Source: Lachnospiraceae bacterium (GTDB taxonomy: Bacteria > Bacillota > Clostridia > Lachnospirales > Lachnospiraceae). Taken from it: 40,943 nt of DNA. The DNA is taken from the NCBI GenBank assembly GCA_017633935.1, contig JAGBOJ010000103.1, positions 1 to 40,943 of the forward strand, read 5' to 3'. A program made the translations under genes and the position numbers. The notes under the pieces were generated by a model. That model had not been told where the DNA came from, did not search any database, and was given only the letters and a program-made list of their open reading frames with translations. Shown piece after piece: positions 16,288 through 25,040 of this stretch (its first letter is position 1; each line of letters begins with the position of its first letter).

Positions 16288-19200
16288 ATGGGACTTATAA
16301 ATGAAAACGGACAGAGTGTCAGCAGGGAGGATCTTGAGCTTGCAAAGAGGATGATGAGGGATTCGATCGATTCTCATTTAAAAAGGCTGCAGTGGTATAT
16401 TAAGTCAAACGGTGATCCTGTTAAGGCTATGGTTGAACCGCTCATAAAGGAATATCAGGACGGTCTTTCACAGATCGACAGGAGGTTTGACGAGGCATTT
16501 AGATCAGGAGAAGACATAAAGATAACCGACTTTATGACCTCTTTTTCCGATGACATTGCAGATAAAGCCGCATCAAAGCTTAATAAGAACGATGAATATT
16601 ATTTTGACTTTCTGATGTTTGTTGGGACAGGCTTCGGGAATCCCGCATACAGAAGGCTTGCTACGAATAAACCGGATGAGGTAAGGGAGGAGCAGGACAG
16701 TGAAGCTGCCTACAGGGAGTCCACGGATAATTTTATGTTTGCCGAGGCAGCCATGGAGGGGATCGGGGATATTCCGGATTATGACCCGAACAGTGAAAGC
16801 GTTAAGGCACTTTATACGGCGAGGGCCGGAAATTCCAACACCTTAAGAAAAACCCTTGAGGACTTTGAGGTACAAAAGCAGGAGGTGATGGATAACGAAT
16901 TTTTAGATGAAGAGGCCAAGGCGGAGCACATCAAAAATATAGATGAGAATATCGAAAGCTATAAAAAGGGAGTATTCGGCTTAAATACCGCGGCGGAGGT
17001 GGCAAGGATACATTCCGTAAGACTGAATAACAAGGATAAGATAACGATCTCTGATGTATTTAGTGCCTATTCCGATCTGAATATAGCAAACAGACCGGCA
17101 GATGCCGACGGAGGCAAGCTTCGCGGTCAGATAGTCATGGCCGGTGATATCAGAGGCGTGACGGCTTCTGCCGTGCCCCCGATGCTTTACAGGGTTTTGG
17201 AGGATATCACCGATTATATGAATGAGATCAAGCAGACGCCGGACCCGGCTTTAAGAAAGACGAGGGCTCTGCAGCTTGCCGCCTTTTCATTCCAGACCAT
17301 GCTTTCCGGGCATTTCTTTGATGACGCAAACGGCAGGACCTGCAGGATGTTTGCGGATACCATCCTTCAGACCTTCGGTCTGCCGCCCCACACGCCGTTG
17401 CCTGAGATCGAGACTAAGGTTAAGACCATGGGAAGTCAGTTTGATCACAGGGCTGTGACAAACATTTTCATGGACGGAATAAAAAGAAGCAATGAGACAT
17501 TGCAGCAGATACGCGCTGAGGCTGATGAAAAAAGAAGGGAGAAGGAGAGCGCGGCAAGGGAGAAGGAAAGGACAGCCAAAGACATAGCAGACAGAAATAA
17601 AAAGCTTACCGATCCGGTATCCAGACTGTATGTGTTGGAAAGCATTACGGTAAGCCGGTTTGAAAGGGAGGCGCTCATAAACAACAGGATGCCCTCGGCT
17701 CCTTTAAATGATCTCATGAACGCGGTACTTGTCTTTGGCTCGGGCTTACCCTTAAACCAGCTTGAGGATGCCTACAAAAACCTCATATCAAAGGCGGACA
17801 GGTATATATACGGTCAAAAGACGGATATAGATCACTCAGAAAAGGTACGCTGGGCACAGAGTCTTAAGGCACAGGCGCGTACTGCCCTTACAGATCTGCA
17901 GACCGCCCTTGAATTTAATGATTTTTCACCTGAAGAGATGAAGCTTCCGGCAAACTCCAGTTACTTTAACACAAAGGAAAAGAATGTAAAAAAGGAGCAG
18001 GAGGCTCTTGAGGAGGAAAAGAATCTTCCGCCCCTTGCATCACCGGAGGATTACAGTATACCGGAAAACGGTCCGAAAAATGTCACAAATGTGGAAGACG
18101 CGATAGACGGTCTCATACAAAAGCTTGACTCCATACAGGATATGAAGGGTAAGCTTGCTGTTATTGCCGATATAAATGTCGCGGAAAACCTGGGTATTAC
18201 AAGACCCGGCTATAGCGACCGTGTACTCAAGGCGCTTACAGATCATATCATGCTGGATGAAAACGGCAATGTCAGACCGGAGGCGCAGAATATAGGTCAG
18301 GATATAGGGGAGCTTATCGGACAGTACCGTCTTTCGGCCTACCGAAAGATCGCAAGCTCGGGAAACAAGGACGCGAAGTGGAGCATGGAGCTGATGAGAG
18401 CCGAGGGACTTTCATCGGGATTTTCATTTCCAGAGGTTTTTTCCAGAGAATACCATGTGGATATAACCGGATTTCCCGCTGCCGTAGATGCATACCTTAA
18501 GGCAAATTCCACTGAGGAAGAAAGAAATGACATGAAAACCGTAGGTATGTCCGATTCCGGGGATATTTCAAGGCAAAGAAGCTACAGCCTTGAGGCAGCC
18601 TACCGTAAAGAGCTTATGAGCAGTATTCCCGAAATTACCATGGGAGATGATTACATCGCCTCCTTAGCCGGCTTAAAGGACGGGATAAACCAGTCCCTTG
18701 CGGCTGCGGAAAAATATAAGAACAGCGAAGATATAAAGAGCATTACAGGCTCCATAGACGCGATGATGGAGCAGGCAGCATTAAGGACTGCCATTAACAA
18801 TCAGGCGAATGTGGCAAAGATCTCGGTCCGTACATCCTCAAGGATCATGAATTTTATGGAAAGGGAAGCGCTTGATCCGGCATGGCATGAAAATAAAAAT
18901 GAGGTAAGAAAGAGCCTTCTTGCGGCACTTAAATTTACGGATCCTGAAATGGCGGACAGGTATCTTCAAAAGGAGGAGCTTTTAAGAGCGCGTACAGAGG
19001 AGATAAGCAGAGGTAAGGAGCTTATAACGGACTATTTTGAAGCACAGTCCTCATCCTCAAAGGATACCTTAAAAAAGCTGGTTGAAGCAAACGGAAGCAA
19101 TAAGACCGAAAGCCTTGCCAAAATGGGTGCCATCATAGAAAAGAGATACGGTCTCGGAAAGGAGATCTCCTTAGAGCTTGCCAGGGGTGCAAAGGAAGCG

Positions 19201-20001
19201 ATAGACAGGATCAAAGAAAGAAAGGAGGATCCGGTATCGGCATTTGACAGCTCCGCAAAGCTTATGAAGGCTGCCTTAGGCTCGATCACTGCTCTGCAGA
19301 TGAACAGATTTGAGATAAGCAAAAAAGGAGAGCAGGTGAGGGCTGCCTTAAAACCGCTGCTTAATGATGAAAGGGTCAAATTCATCGACAACACGAGGCA
19401 TTGCAGCAAGACCTTAAAGGCCCTTCTACAGGATCCCGGAGCCTTTGACAGGATGAAGGAGATGTTTGATACCAAAAAGAATTACAGACTCTTAAACTGG
19501 AATTCCTCAGAATACAACGAAGCAAAAAAGGCATTGGATGATTTTACGAAGGAAAGAGACAGTCTCCTTAAGCTGGCGGATTCATATGACGGAAGAGAGC
19601 TTACCGAAGCTGAAGATAAGGCCTTAAACGATCAGATAGACAGGGCAAATGAAAAGATCGCAGGCTGCGTTGATACCCTTGAAAAATATATCAGGAAAGA
19701 GGGAATGGAGGATATAACGAATAAATCACAAGGTGCCGGTCTTGCGCGTATCACCGGCGCGAAGGGTCTTGCGGATATCTTTATCAAGGCAGATAAGGAT
19801 CTTGCAGACAGGTTCCCCGATGAGGTAAAGCAGTCCGTTAATAAGGACAAGATAAAGCTCAGAAGCTACTCCGAGCTTTATAAGGAGGAATACCAAAAGG
19901 CTGAAAAGGAAGGCACAAAGGACCGTCACAGAAATGCTGCAAAGTCAGCAAAGAAGCGTCTTGATAAACAGATAATTAAAGGCAATGTAAAAGAAAGATA
20001 A
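16288..20001 (+). CDS. Large Fic-domain protein (predicted AMP/nucleotidyl transferase), possible T4SS effector
   Basis: A 1237-residue soluble protein. The Fic core lies around residues 245-400 and contains an intact active-site motif: His342, Phe344, Asp346, Asn348, Gly349, Arg350 and Arg353, i.e. HxFx(D/E)xNGRxxR. Fic enzymes usually transfer AMP from ATP to a Ser/Thr/Tyr hydroxyl of a target protein, with His as the base. The preceding segment GQIVMAGDIRGVTASAVPP is the usual Fic flap region. No clear inhibitory (S/T)xxxE(G/N) helix is recognised. The remaining ~840 residues are helical and charged (coiled-coil-like), with a basic C-terminus. There is no signal peptide. It is separated from the upstream genes by a terminator, and the 593-residue gene follows 14 bp later. 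It is very long for a Fic protein, where 200-400 residues is common outside effectors. Confidence 0.85.
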   Translation: MGLINENGQSVSREDLELAKRMMRDSIDSHLKRLQWYIKSNGDPVKAMVEPLIKEYQDGLSQIDRRFDEAFRSGEDIKITDFMTSFSDDIADKAASKLNKNDEYYFDFLMFVGTGFGNPAYRRLATNKPDEVREEQDSEAAYRESTDNFMFAEAAMEGIGDIPDYDPNSESVKALYTARAGNSNTLRKTLEDFEVQKQEVMDNEFLDEEAKAEHIKNIDENIESYKKGVFGLNTAAEVARIHSVRLNNKDKITISDVFSAYSDLNIANRPADADGGKLRGQIVMAGDIRGVTASAVPPMLYRVLEDITDYMNEIKQTPDPALRKTRALQLAAFSFQTMLSGHFFDDANGRTCRMFADTILQTFGLPPHTPLPEIETKVKTMGSQFDHRAVTNIFMDGIKRSNETLQQIRAEADEKRREKESAAREKERTAKDIADRNKKLTDPVSRLYVLESITVSRFEREALINNRMPSAPLNDLMNAVLVFGSGLPLNQLEDAYKNLISKADRYIYGQKTDIDHSEKVRWAQSLKAQARTALTDLQTALEFNDFSPEEMKLPANSSYFNTKEKNVKKEQEALEEEKNLPPLASPEDYSIPENGPKNVTNVEDAIDGLIQKLDSIQDMKGKLAVIADINVAENLGITRPGYSDRVLKALTDHIMLDENGNVRPEAQNIGQDIGELIGQYRLSAYRKIASSGNKDAKWSMELMRAEGLSSGFSFPEVFSREYHVDITGFPAAVDAYLKANSTEEERNDMKTVGMSDSGDISRQRSYSLEAAYRKELMSSIPEITMGDDYIASLAGLKDGINQSLAAAEKYKNSEDIKSITGSIDAMMEQAALRTAINNQANVAKISVRTSSRIMNFMEREALDPAWHENKNEVRKSLLAALKFTDPEMADRYLQKEELLRARTEEISRGKELITDYFEAQSSSSKDTLKKLVEANGSNKTESLAKMGAIIEKRYGLGKEISLELARGAKEAIDRIKERKEDPVSAFDSSAKLMKAALGSITALQMNRFEISKKGEQVRAALKPLLNDERVKFIDNTRHCSKTLKALLQDPGAFDRMKEMFDTKKNYRLLNWNSSEYNEAKKALDDFTKERDSLLKLADSYDGRELTEAEDKALNDQIDRANEKIAGCVDTLEKYIRKEGMEDITNKSQGAGLARITGAKGLADIFIKADKDLADRFPDEVKQSVNKDKIKLRSYSELYKEEYQKAEKEGTKDRHRNAAKSAKKRLDKQIIKGNVKER

Positions 20002-20015
20002 AAGGAGGAAAAAAA

Positions 20016-21797
20016 ATGCCAAACGATAGAACAAACAATACAGCAAATACGGAATTTTCAGGAAACACCCCGGGGAATGTCGATCTGCCGGAAAACAATT
20101 ACCCCGAAAAGCCGGTTGACCCGATGGAAAACAATTACCCCGAAATGCCCTCTGACCAGATGGAAAACAATTACCCCAGCAAGGAAGAGGTCATGAAAGA
20201 GCTTGAGGAGCCCGGACGGGTAGACCTGCCTGAAAATAATTATCCCAGCAAGGAAGAGGTCATGAAAGAACTTGAGGAGCCCGGACGCGAAAAGAAGGGT
20301 TCGATTATGGATGAGTTTGAAGAGATCAATATTGAAAAGCCCAAGGCGGAAAAGAAGGGCTCTATCATGAATGAGTTTGAAGAGGTCCAGGCGGAAAAGA
20401 AGGGCTCTATCATGGATCAGTTTGAGCAGGTAGAGGCTCCTAAGGTAAATGCGCCCGCAAAGGAGGCTGGCGTAAATCCGTATCCGATTTCAGACCTTGA
20501 GGCAGGGGCAAACAGCCTTAATGAAAAAATAAACGGCTTAAAATCCGGAAATGAGATCGAGGGAAAGGGCGATATCTTAAGACAGATAGCGCAGATGAAG
20601 AGGCTCACCTCGCAGTGCCTTGCCGTTGCGGAAGATAACGAGATGGCAGGTCTTATCCCCGGCGGAAAGGAAGCGATAGCTAAAGGAAACATTAAGGTAA
20701 ACGACATGGATGCAAGACTTGATATTCTCGATGCGTCCATCAGAAAGGGGTGGCCTTCAGGCGATCTTAATGCTCTTTCGGACATGGCTGCTCTTGCAAA
20801 GGGCATCGAGGGTCTTAAGGACGCAAAGAATATATTGCCGTCGGATAAGAAAAAGATAGCGAATTTTATTGATTTTATCGAGGATATAAAGAAGCCCGGA
20901 AGAAGGCTTAAGTTTGATGAAAGATACGATAAGATCGAGCAGGCGGAAAAGCTTCTTAATGAGCTTCCCGACGATGCAAAGGAATATGAGTTCAAGGAAT
21001 TGTTTGATGCAGCCAAAAAATCCATTGAGAATTCACAGAACCTTGAGCCGGATGAGGCTGATATAGGCAATATCACAAATAAATGGGATGATATAAAGGT
21101 ACAGCCCTTTGCAAAAAAAGACCTTGCGGCATTAAAGAATAAGGCATTGGGACCGGAGAGTACAACCCTTTTTGCAAAGTGTTCATCAGAGCTTGGCGCG
21201 AACGAGAAGGGTATCTCAAAAAATGACGCGCTGAAGGCTTATGCGGTGATGTTTGATAAAAACAGCTCAAGGCTTCACAAGGATTCGGCACAGTTCAAGC
21301 AGATTAAGGACGGTATCAAAAAGACCACAGGTTCAAACGGGACTGAGGCTGACAGACGGAGGCTTCGGGAGGATGTGAAGAAGTGGCTTACCGATCCCAA
21401 GTATGACCGCATCAATAAGCACGGCTCTTCAAGCTTTGACAACAAGCGCTTTAACGAGATGTTCGCACTTGCAAACGAGCTCGATCCCGCATGGGCAAAG
21501 GAAAATTTCGGAAGGATGAAGCTTACCGCCCATCACGGTGATAAGGCTTCGGCATTTAACAGTATCAATGATTTCCTGAATGCCGAGCACAGGCTTATGA
21601 TCGATAACAACTGCATCGCAAACAGCGCTTCCCAGAAGAACAAGGCATGGTACAACGCCGGTAAGGACGGGAAGGTAAAGAATGTGAAGCTTTCGGATCT
21701 TGAGAAGGAAAGCGGAATGGTTAAGAATCAGGGAGCAAAGAACAGAAAAGCACCCCAGAAGAATAAGGTTATGCAGGGACCGTCACACTCAATGTAA
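20016..21797 (+). CDS. Repeat-containing 593-residue protein, unknown function, possible T4SS substrate
   Basis: The protein follows the Fic gene by 14 bp, with AAAGGAGG before its ATG. The N-terminal ~140 residues are two sets of short repeats. ENNYP occurs four or five times, including two 23-residue units with NNYPSKEEVMKELEEPGR, and three KKGSIM(D/N)(E/Q)FE units follow. The middle is helical and charged. The tail carries VKNVKLSDLEKESGM (residues 554-568), followed by a basic end rich in Lys, Arg and Asn; this matches the tail motif of the next gene. There is no signal peptide, membrane segment or enzyme motif. Repeated linear motifs suggest binding of several copies of a partner; a co-effector or adaptor for the Fic protein is inferred. 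Confidence 0.65.
   Translation: MPNDRTNNTANTEFSGNTPGNVDLPENNYPEKPVDPMENNYPEMPSDQMENNYPSKEEVMKELEEPGRVDLPENNYPSKEEVMKELEEPGREKKGSIMDEFEEINIEKPKAEKKGSIMNEFEEVQAEKKGSIMDQFEQVEAPKVNAPAKEAGVNPYPISDLEAGANSLNEKINGLKSGNEIEGKGDILRQIAQMKRLTSQCLAVAEDNEMAGLIPGGKEAIAKGNIKVNDMDARLDILDASIRKGWPSGDLNALSDMAALAKGIEGLKDAKNILPSDKKKIANFIDFIEDIKKPGRRLKFDERYDKIEQAEKLLNELPDDAKEYEFKELFDAAKKSIENSQNLEPDEADIGNITNKWDDIKVQPFAKKDLAALKNKALGPESTTLFAKCSSELGANEKGISKNDALKAYAVMFDKNSSRLHKDSAQFKQIKDGIKKTTGSNGTEADRRRLREDVKKWLTDPKYDRINKHGSSSFDNKRFNEMFALANELDPAWAKENFGRMKLTAHHGDKASAFNSINDFLNAEHRLMIDNNCIANSASQKNKAWYNAGKDGKVKNVKLSDLEKESGMVKNQGAKNRKAPQKNKVMQGPSHSM
20169..20441 (+). repeat. In-frame coding repeats of the 593-residue protein
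   Basis: Two 69-bp units start at 20169 and 20238 and are almost identical at DNA level. They are followed by three units starting with gaaaagaagg at 20289, 20349 and 20394 (spacing 60 and 45 bp) encoding KKGSIM-type motifs. Unequal spacing indicates independent expansion of two motif families. Confidence 0.8.
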
Positions 21798-21809
21798 GGG
21801 AGAAGAATC

Positions 21810-22043
21810 ATGGAGATCAATACCGAGCGGATCGAAAAGCTTTTTGCATCTTCCGATTTTTCAAAAGAAACAGATCTGAAGGAGAGGCTTGAAAAGAAGG
21901 TGTTTGCCGTAAAGCAGGTCTCTCTTAACGATCTGATGGAAAAAGAGGGTATGAGGAAGGAAGAGGCTCTTAAGGGCAGGCCGGAAAATAAAAGGGTCGC
22001 AGTTAAGCATTCGCAGAAAATGATCAGCCCTCCGGTGATGTAA
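21810..22043 (+). CDS. 77-residue protein sharing the tail motif of the preceding protein
   Basis: A small charged protein with a good GGGAGAAG site before the ATG, 12 bp after the preceding gene. It has no signal peptide or membrane segment. Residues 34-48 (VKQVSLNDLMEKEGM) align with VKNVKLSDLEKESGM of the 593-residue protein, with V, K, V, L, D, L, G and M conserved. As there, a basic tail follows. It may be a stand-alone version of the motif, perhaps a secretion signal, an adaptor or a competitor for the binding partner. Function unknown. Confidence 0.6.
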   Translation: MEINTERIEKLFASSDFSKETDLKERLEKKVFAVKQVSLNDLMEKEGMRKEEALKGRPENKRVAVKHSQKMISPPVM

Positions 22044-22104
22044 GAAAGAAAGGAAATGTGATCCAAAACCCGGTTATATGAGGAATACCGAAGGATGATT
22101 TGAT

Positions 22105-23424
22105 ATGACAGAACAGATCCGTACCGTTAATCTGATCCTTGCCGTAGCGGGGATGGTGCTTTCGGTGGTGGGCTTTGTACAGTCTGCCACTGCACATAAT
22201 CTCGAAAAGAAGTCCAGACATTTTTTTATGGCTCTGTTCGGGGTGTGTGAGATATATGTCATCTGCATCCTTTTAAGGGAGTTTGTTTACTTCAGGCAGG
22301 AGCCGGTATGGGTCGTATTTTCAAGGATACTTTTTTTCGGACAGGCATTTTTTGCGTCTCTTCTCCCGCCGCTGATCACGGGCTTTATCCTCTATCAGAG
22401 CAGGGAGAAGAGCTTTGTAAAAAGCCCGGCATTTATCATTTCCTTCGGACTCTGGCTTGTATACATATTGCTGCTTGTGGTGAATGTCTTTAACGGAATG
22501 ATATACCGGGTGGATGATCAGAATCGGTATACGAGAGGTCCGCTTTTTCAGGTGCTTGTGATGCCGACGGTGCTTATCATGGGCATCAACCTGATCACGG
22601 TATGGCTTAAAAGGAAGAAGCTTTCCTCAAAGCAGATACATGCCTTTACGGTCTATGCGGCAGCTCCGATGATAGCCATGATACTTCAGATGTTTTTTTT
22701 CGGAGTACATCTGATCTCGCTTTCATCCGTCATTGCGGCGCTTTTTATGCTGAGCTATATCATAGCCCACGAATCGGAGCAGTATCATATCGTGGAGGCG
22801 GAGAATGCAAAGCTCAAGGTTGATATCCTGCTTGCGCAGATACAGCCGCATTTTCTTTTTAACTGCCTGACGACCATTAAAAACCTCTGCGTTACGGACC
22901 CCGCGCTTGCGGAAAAGGCCGTCGGGGAATTTACAATGTACCTCCGTCACAATATGGATTCGCTTACCGAGGACGGACCGATACCGTTTAAGAAGGAGCT
23001 TGAGCACGTATACGGATATGTGAGTCTCCAGCAGTTAAGATTTAAGGACGAGCTTGATATCAGATACGATATTGAGTGTGATGATTTTATGCTGCCGGTG
23101 CTTACGCTGCAGCCAATAGTCGAAAATGCCGTGACCTACGGGATCAGAAAAAAAGAAAGCGGAAGGGGCACGGTTCTTATAAGCACAAAAAGAGAGGGAG
23201 ACCATATTGAGATCTGTGTCGCTGACGACGGACCGGGGTTTTTATATGAGGAGTCTTCTTCGGGTGAGGAGCGTTCCCACATAGGACTTAGGAATGTAAG
23301 AGACAGGGTTAGGCAGGTGTCTAACGGGGATCTTTTGATCGATTCCGTAAAGGGAAAAGGGACTACAGTGAAGATAATTATACCGGCAGACATTCAGCCG
23401 GCTTTTAGGGGAGACAGGACCTGA
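22105..23424 (+). CDS. LytS-like sensor histidine kinase with multi-helix membrane domain
   Basis: A 439-residue kinase. Six or seven hydrophobic segments fill residues 5-225 (7TM-sensor-like), so sensing is probably within or close to the membrane. The His_kinase region starts with ILLAQIQPHFLFN, with predicted phospho-acceptor His249. The ATP-binding domain has LQPIVENAVTYGI (N box), VADDGPG (G1) and HIGLRNVRDR/GKGTTV (G2). It overlaps the response regulator gene through TGATG, so the two form one two-component system. The ribosome binding site is weak. The position just after the Fic/repeat operon suggests that this pair may regulate the T4SS-like locus. Confidence 0.88.
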   Translation: MTEQIRTVNLILAVAGMVLSVVGFVQSATAHNLEKKSRHFFMALFGVCEIYVICILLREFVYFRQEPVWVVFSRILFFGQAFFASLLPPLITGFILYQSREKSFVKSPAFIISFGLWLVYILLLVVNVFNGMIYRVDDQNRYTRGPLFQVLVMPTVLIMGINLITVWLKRKKLSSKQIHAFTVYAAAPMIAMILQMFFFGVHLISLSSVIAALFMLSYIIAHESEQYHIVEAENAKLKVDILLAQIQPHFLFNCLTTIKNLCVTDPALAEKAVGEFTMYLRHNMDSLTEDGPIPFKKELEHVYGYVSLQQLRFKDELDIRYDIECDDFMLPVLTLQPIVENAVTYGIRKKESGRGTVLISTKREGDHIEICVADDGPGFLYEESSSGEERSHIGLRNVRDRVRQVSNGDLLIDSVKGKGTTVKIIIPADIQPAFRGDRT

Positions 23425-24218
23425 TGCTGATCTATGCGATAGATGATGAAGAAAATGTATTGGAGGAGACAGGCAGGGTTATAAAGGAGGCATCACCCGA
23501 GGCAAGGCTTTTGATCTTTAACAGAGGGGATAAGGCTCTTAATGCCATTAAAAACGGAGACAGGCCGGATTTTCTGTTTTCGGACATAGAGATGCCCGGC
23601 ATATCGGGAATGCAGCTTGCGATAAGGGTTAAGGAGCTGTCTCCGGATACAAGGATAGTATTTACAACGGCATATGAGAAATACGCTCTTGAAGCCTTTA
23701 AGGTAAAGGTTCAGGGGTATCTTTTAAAGCCGGTATCGGTTGAGGATGTGGCAGAGGAACTTAAGTATCTTCCGGGTAAGAGTGAGGAGACAAGGGATAA
23801 GCTCGTTGTCAGGTGCTTCGGATATTTTGATGTCTACTGGAAAAAGGAAGCGCTGATCTTTACAAGAAAGCAGAGCAAGGAGCTGCTTGCCTACCTTATC
23901 GACAGGGAGGGGGCTGCCTGCACCGCAGGTGAGGTCGCAACCGCTTTATGGCAGGATGAGACAGATGTGCGCCTGGAGCAGAACCGTATAAGGGTCCTTG
24001 TAAACGACCTGAGGAACACCTTAAGAGAGATCGGCATGGAGGATGTACTTATAAGGAAGCACCGCGAGCTTGCGGTAAGGCGCAATATGCTCGACTGTGA
24101 TTATTACCGGATGCTTGAAGGAGATATCGAGGCGATAAATTCCTACAGAGGACAGTATATGGCACAGTACAGTTGGGCCGAGATAAAAAACAGTTCCCTT
24201 CTTTCACTTAAGAGATGA
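23424..24218 (+). CDS. Response regulator with SARP/OmpR-type winged-helix output domain
   Basis: A 264-residue regulator with a complete receiver: acidic pair Asp7/Asp8, phospho-acceptor Asp54 in FSDIEMPG, Thr81/Thr82, and Lys102 in LLKPVS. The C-terminal part (about 125-230) is a winged-helix domain of the type seen in SARP-like regulators (ALIFTRKQSKELLAYLIDREG; NRIRVLVNDLRNTL) with a short helical tail. It is coupled to the kinase gene by TGATG overlap. The degenerate protein at 10995 appears to be a paralogue. Target genes are unknown; the locus at 344-22043 is the obvious candidate. Confidence 0.88.
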   Translation: MLIYAIDDEENVLEETGRVIKEASPEARLLIFNRGDKALNAIKNGDRPDFLFSDIEMPGISGMQLAIRVKELSPDTRIVFTTAYEKYALEAFKVKVQGYLLKPVSVEDVAEELKYLPGKSEETRDKLVVRCFGYFDVYWKKEALIFTRKQSKELLAYLIDREGAACTAGEVATALWQDETDVRLEQNRIRVLVNDLRNTLREIGMEDVLIRKHRELAVRRNMLDCDYYRMLEGDIEAINSYRGQYMAQYSWAEIKNSSLLSLKR

Positions 24219-24255
24219 ATGTGGTATCATTAAAAAAAACGTGAGGTGAAAGCTT

Positions 24256-24984
24256 ATGAAGGGTGCGATACATTCTCTGGAATCATTCGGTTCCGTGGAC
24301 GGACCGGGAATCCGTTATCTTATTTTCTTAAAGGGCTGTGACATGCGCTGCAAATATTGTCACAATGCCGACACATGGACAAAGGAAAGTGATCTTCATA
24401 TGGAGACGGACGAGCTTTTGGACAAAGCCGAAAGGTTCCGTTCGTACTGGAAAAATGAGGGAGGCATCACGGTAAGCGGCGGAGAGGCTCTGCTGCAGAT
24501 AGATTTTGTCACGGAGCTTTTTAGGAAGGCTCATGAAAGAAACATAAATACATGTCTTGATACTTCAGCCCAGCCTTTTACAAGGCAGCAGCCATTTTTC
24601 GGGAAGTTTGAGGAGCTGATGAAGGTAACCGATCTTATTTTGCTTGATATAAAGCATATCGATTCCGAAGAGCATAAAAAGCTTACGGGACATCCCAATG
24701 AAAATATACTGGACTGCGCAAGATACCTTTCGGATACCGGTATCCCCGTGTGGATAAGGCACGTTTTAGTGCCCGGGATCACCGATAACGATGAGTACTT
24801 AAGAAGGACAGCGGATTTTATAAAGACTCTTAAGAATGTCGAAAAGGTGGAGGTCCTGCCCTACCACACACTCGGCGCCTTCAAATGGAAGGAGCTCGGG
24901 ATGAATTATCCGTTAGAGGGAGTGGAGCCGCCGACGGATGAGAGGAAAAAGAATGCCGAGGATATCTTAAGGGGATTAAAGTAG
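24256..24984 (+). CDS. pflA: Pyruvate formate-lyase activating enzyme
   Basis: A 242-residue radical SAM enzyme that installs the glycyl radical on pyruvate formate-lyase in anaerobic fermentation. The [4Fe-4S]-binding CxxxCxxC is Cys28-Cys32-Cys35 (CDMRCKYCHN). The GGITVSGGEALLQ, LLDIKHID and HVLVPGITD motifs, in order, match PflA closely, and the N-terminal HSLESFGSVDGPGIRY is family-specific. A GAGGTGAAAG site precedes the ATG. Unusually, pflB is not adjacent, and the gene lies between two signalling modules. It could serve a distant pflB or another glycyl-radical enzyme, but the match to PflA is strong. Confidence 0.93.
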   Translation: MKGAIHSLESFGSVDGPGIRYLIFLKGCDMRCKYCHNADTWTKESDLHMETDELLDKAERFRSYWKNEGGITVSGGEALLQIDFVTELFRKAHERNINTCLDTSAQPFTRQQPFFGKFEELMKVTDLILLDIKHIDSEEHKKLTGHPNENILDCARYLSDTGIPVWIRHVLVPGITDNDEYLRRTADFIKTLKNVEKVEVLPYHTLGAFKWKELGMNYPLEGVEPPTDERKKNAEDILRGLK

Positions 24985-25040
24985 AAGGGTATTTTAAAAG
25001 GCTAAAGCAGGAGAGGGTATTTTAAGAGGTATATAGCGTT

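Noticed and set aside
20417..21076. 219-codon - strand frame opposite the 593-residue protein
   Set aside because: Its composition (Ser, Phe, Leu, Ile) is what the reverse of a Lys/Glu/Asp-rich gene gives; there is no start signal.
1..22043. Complete conjugative element (ICE)
   Set aside because: No relaxase, coupling protein, integrase, excisionase or attachment site is visible in the window; it remains possible if these lie upstream.
24985..25040. Short direct repeat gggtattttaa before the Cache phosphatase gene
   Set aside because: Only two short imperfect copies are present; too short to distinguish from chance.
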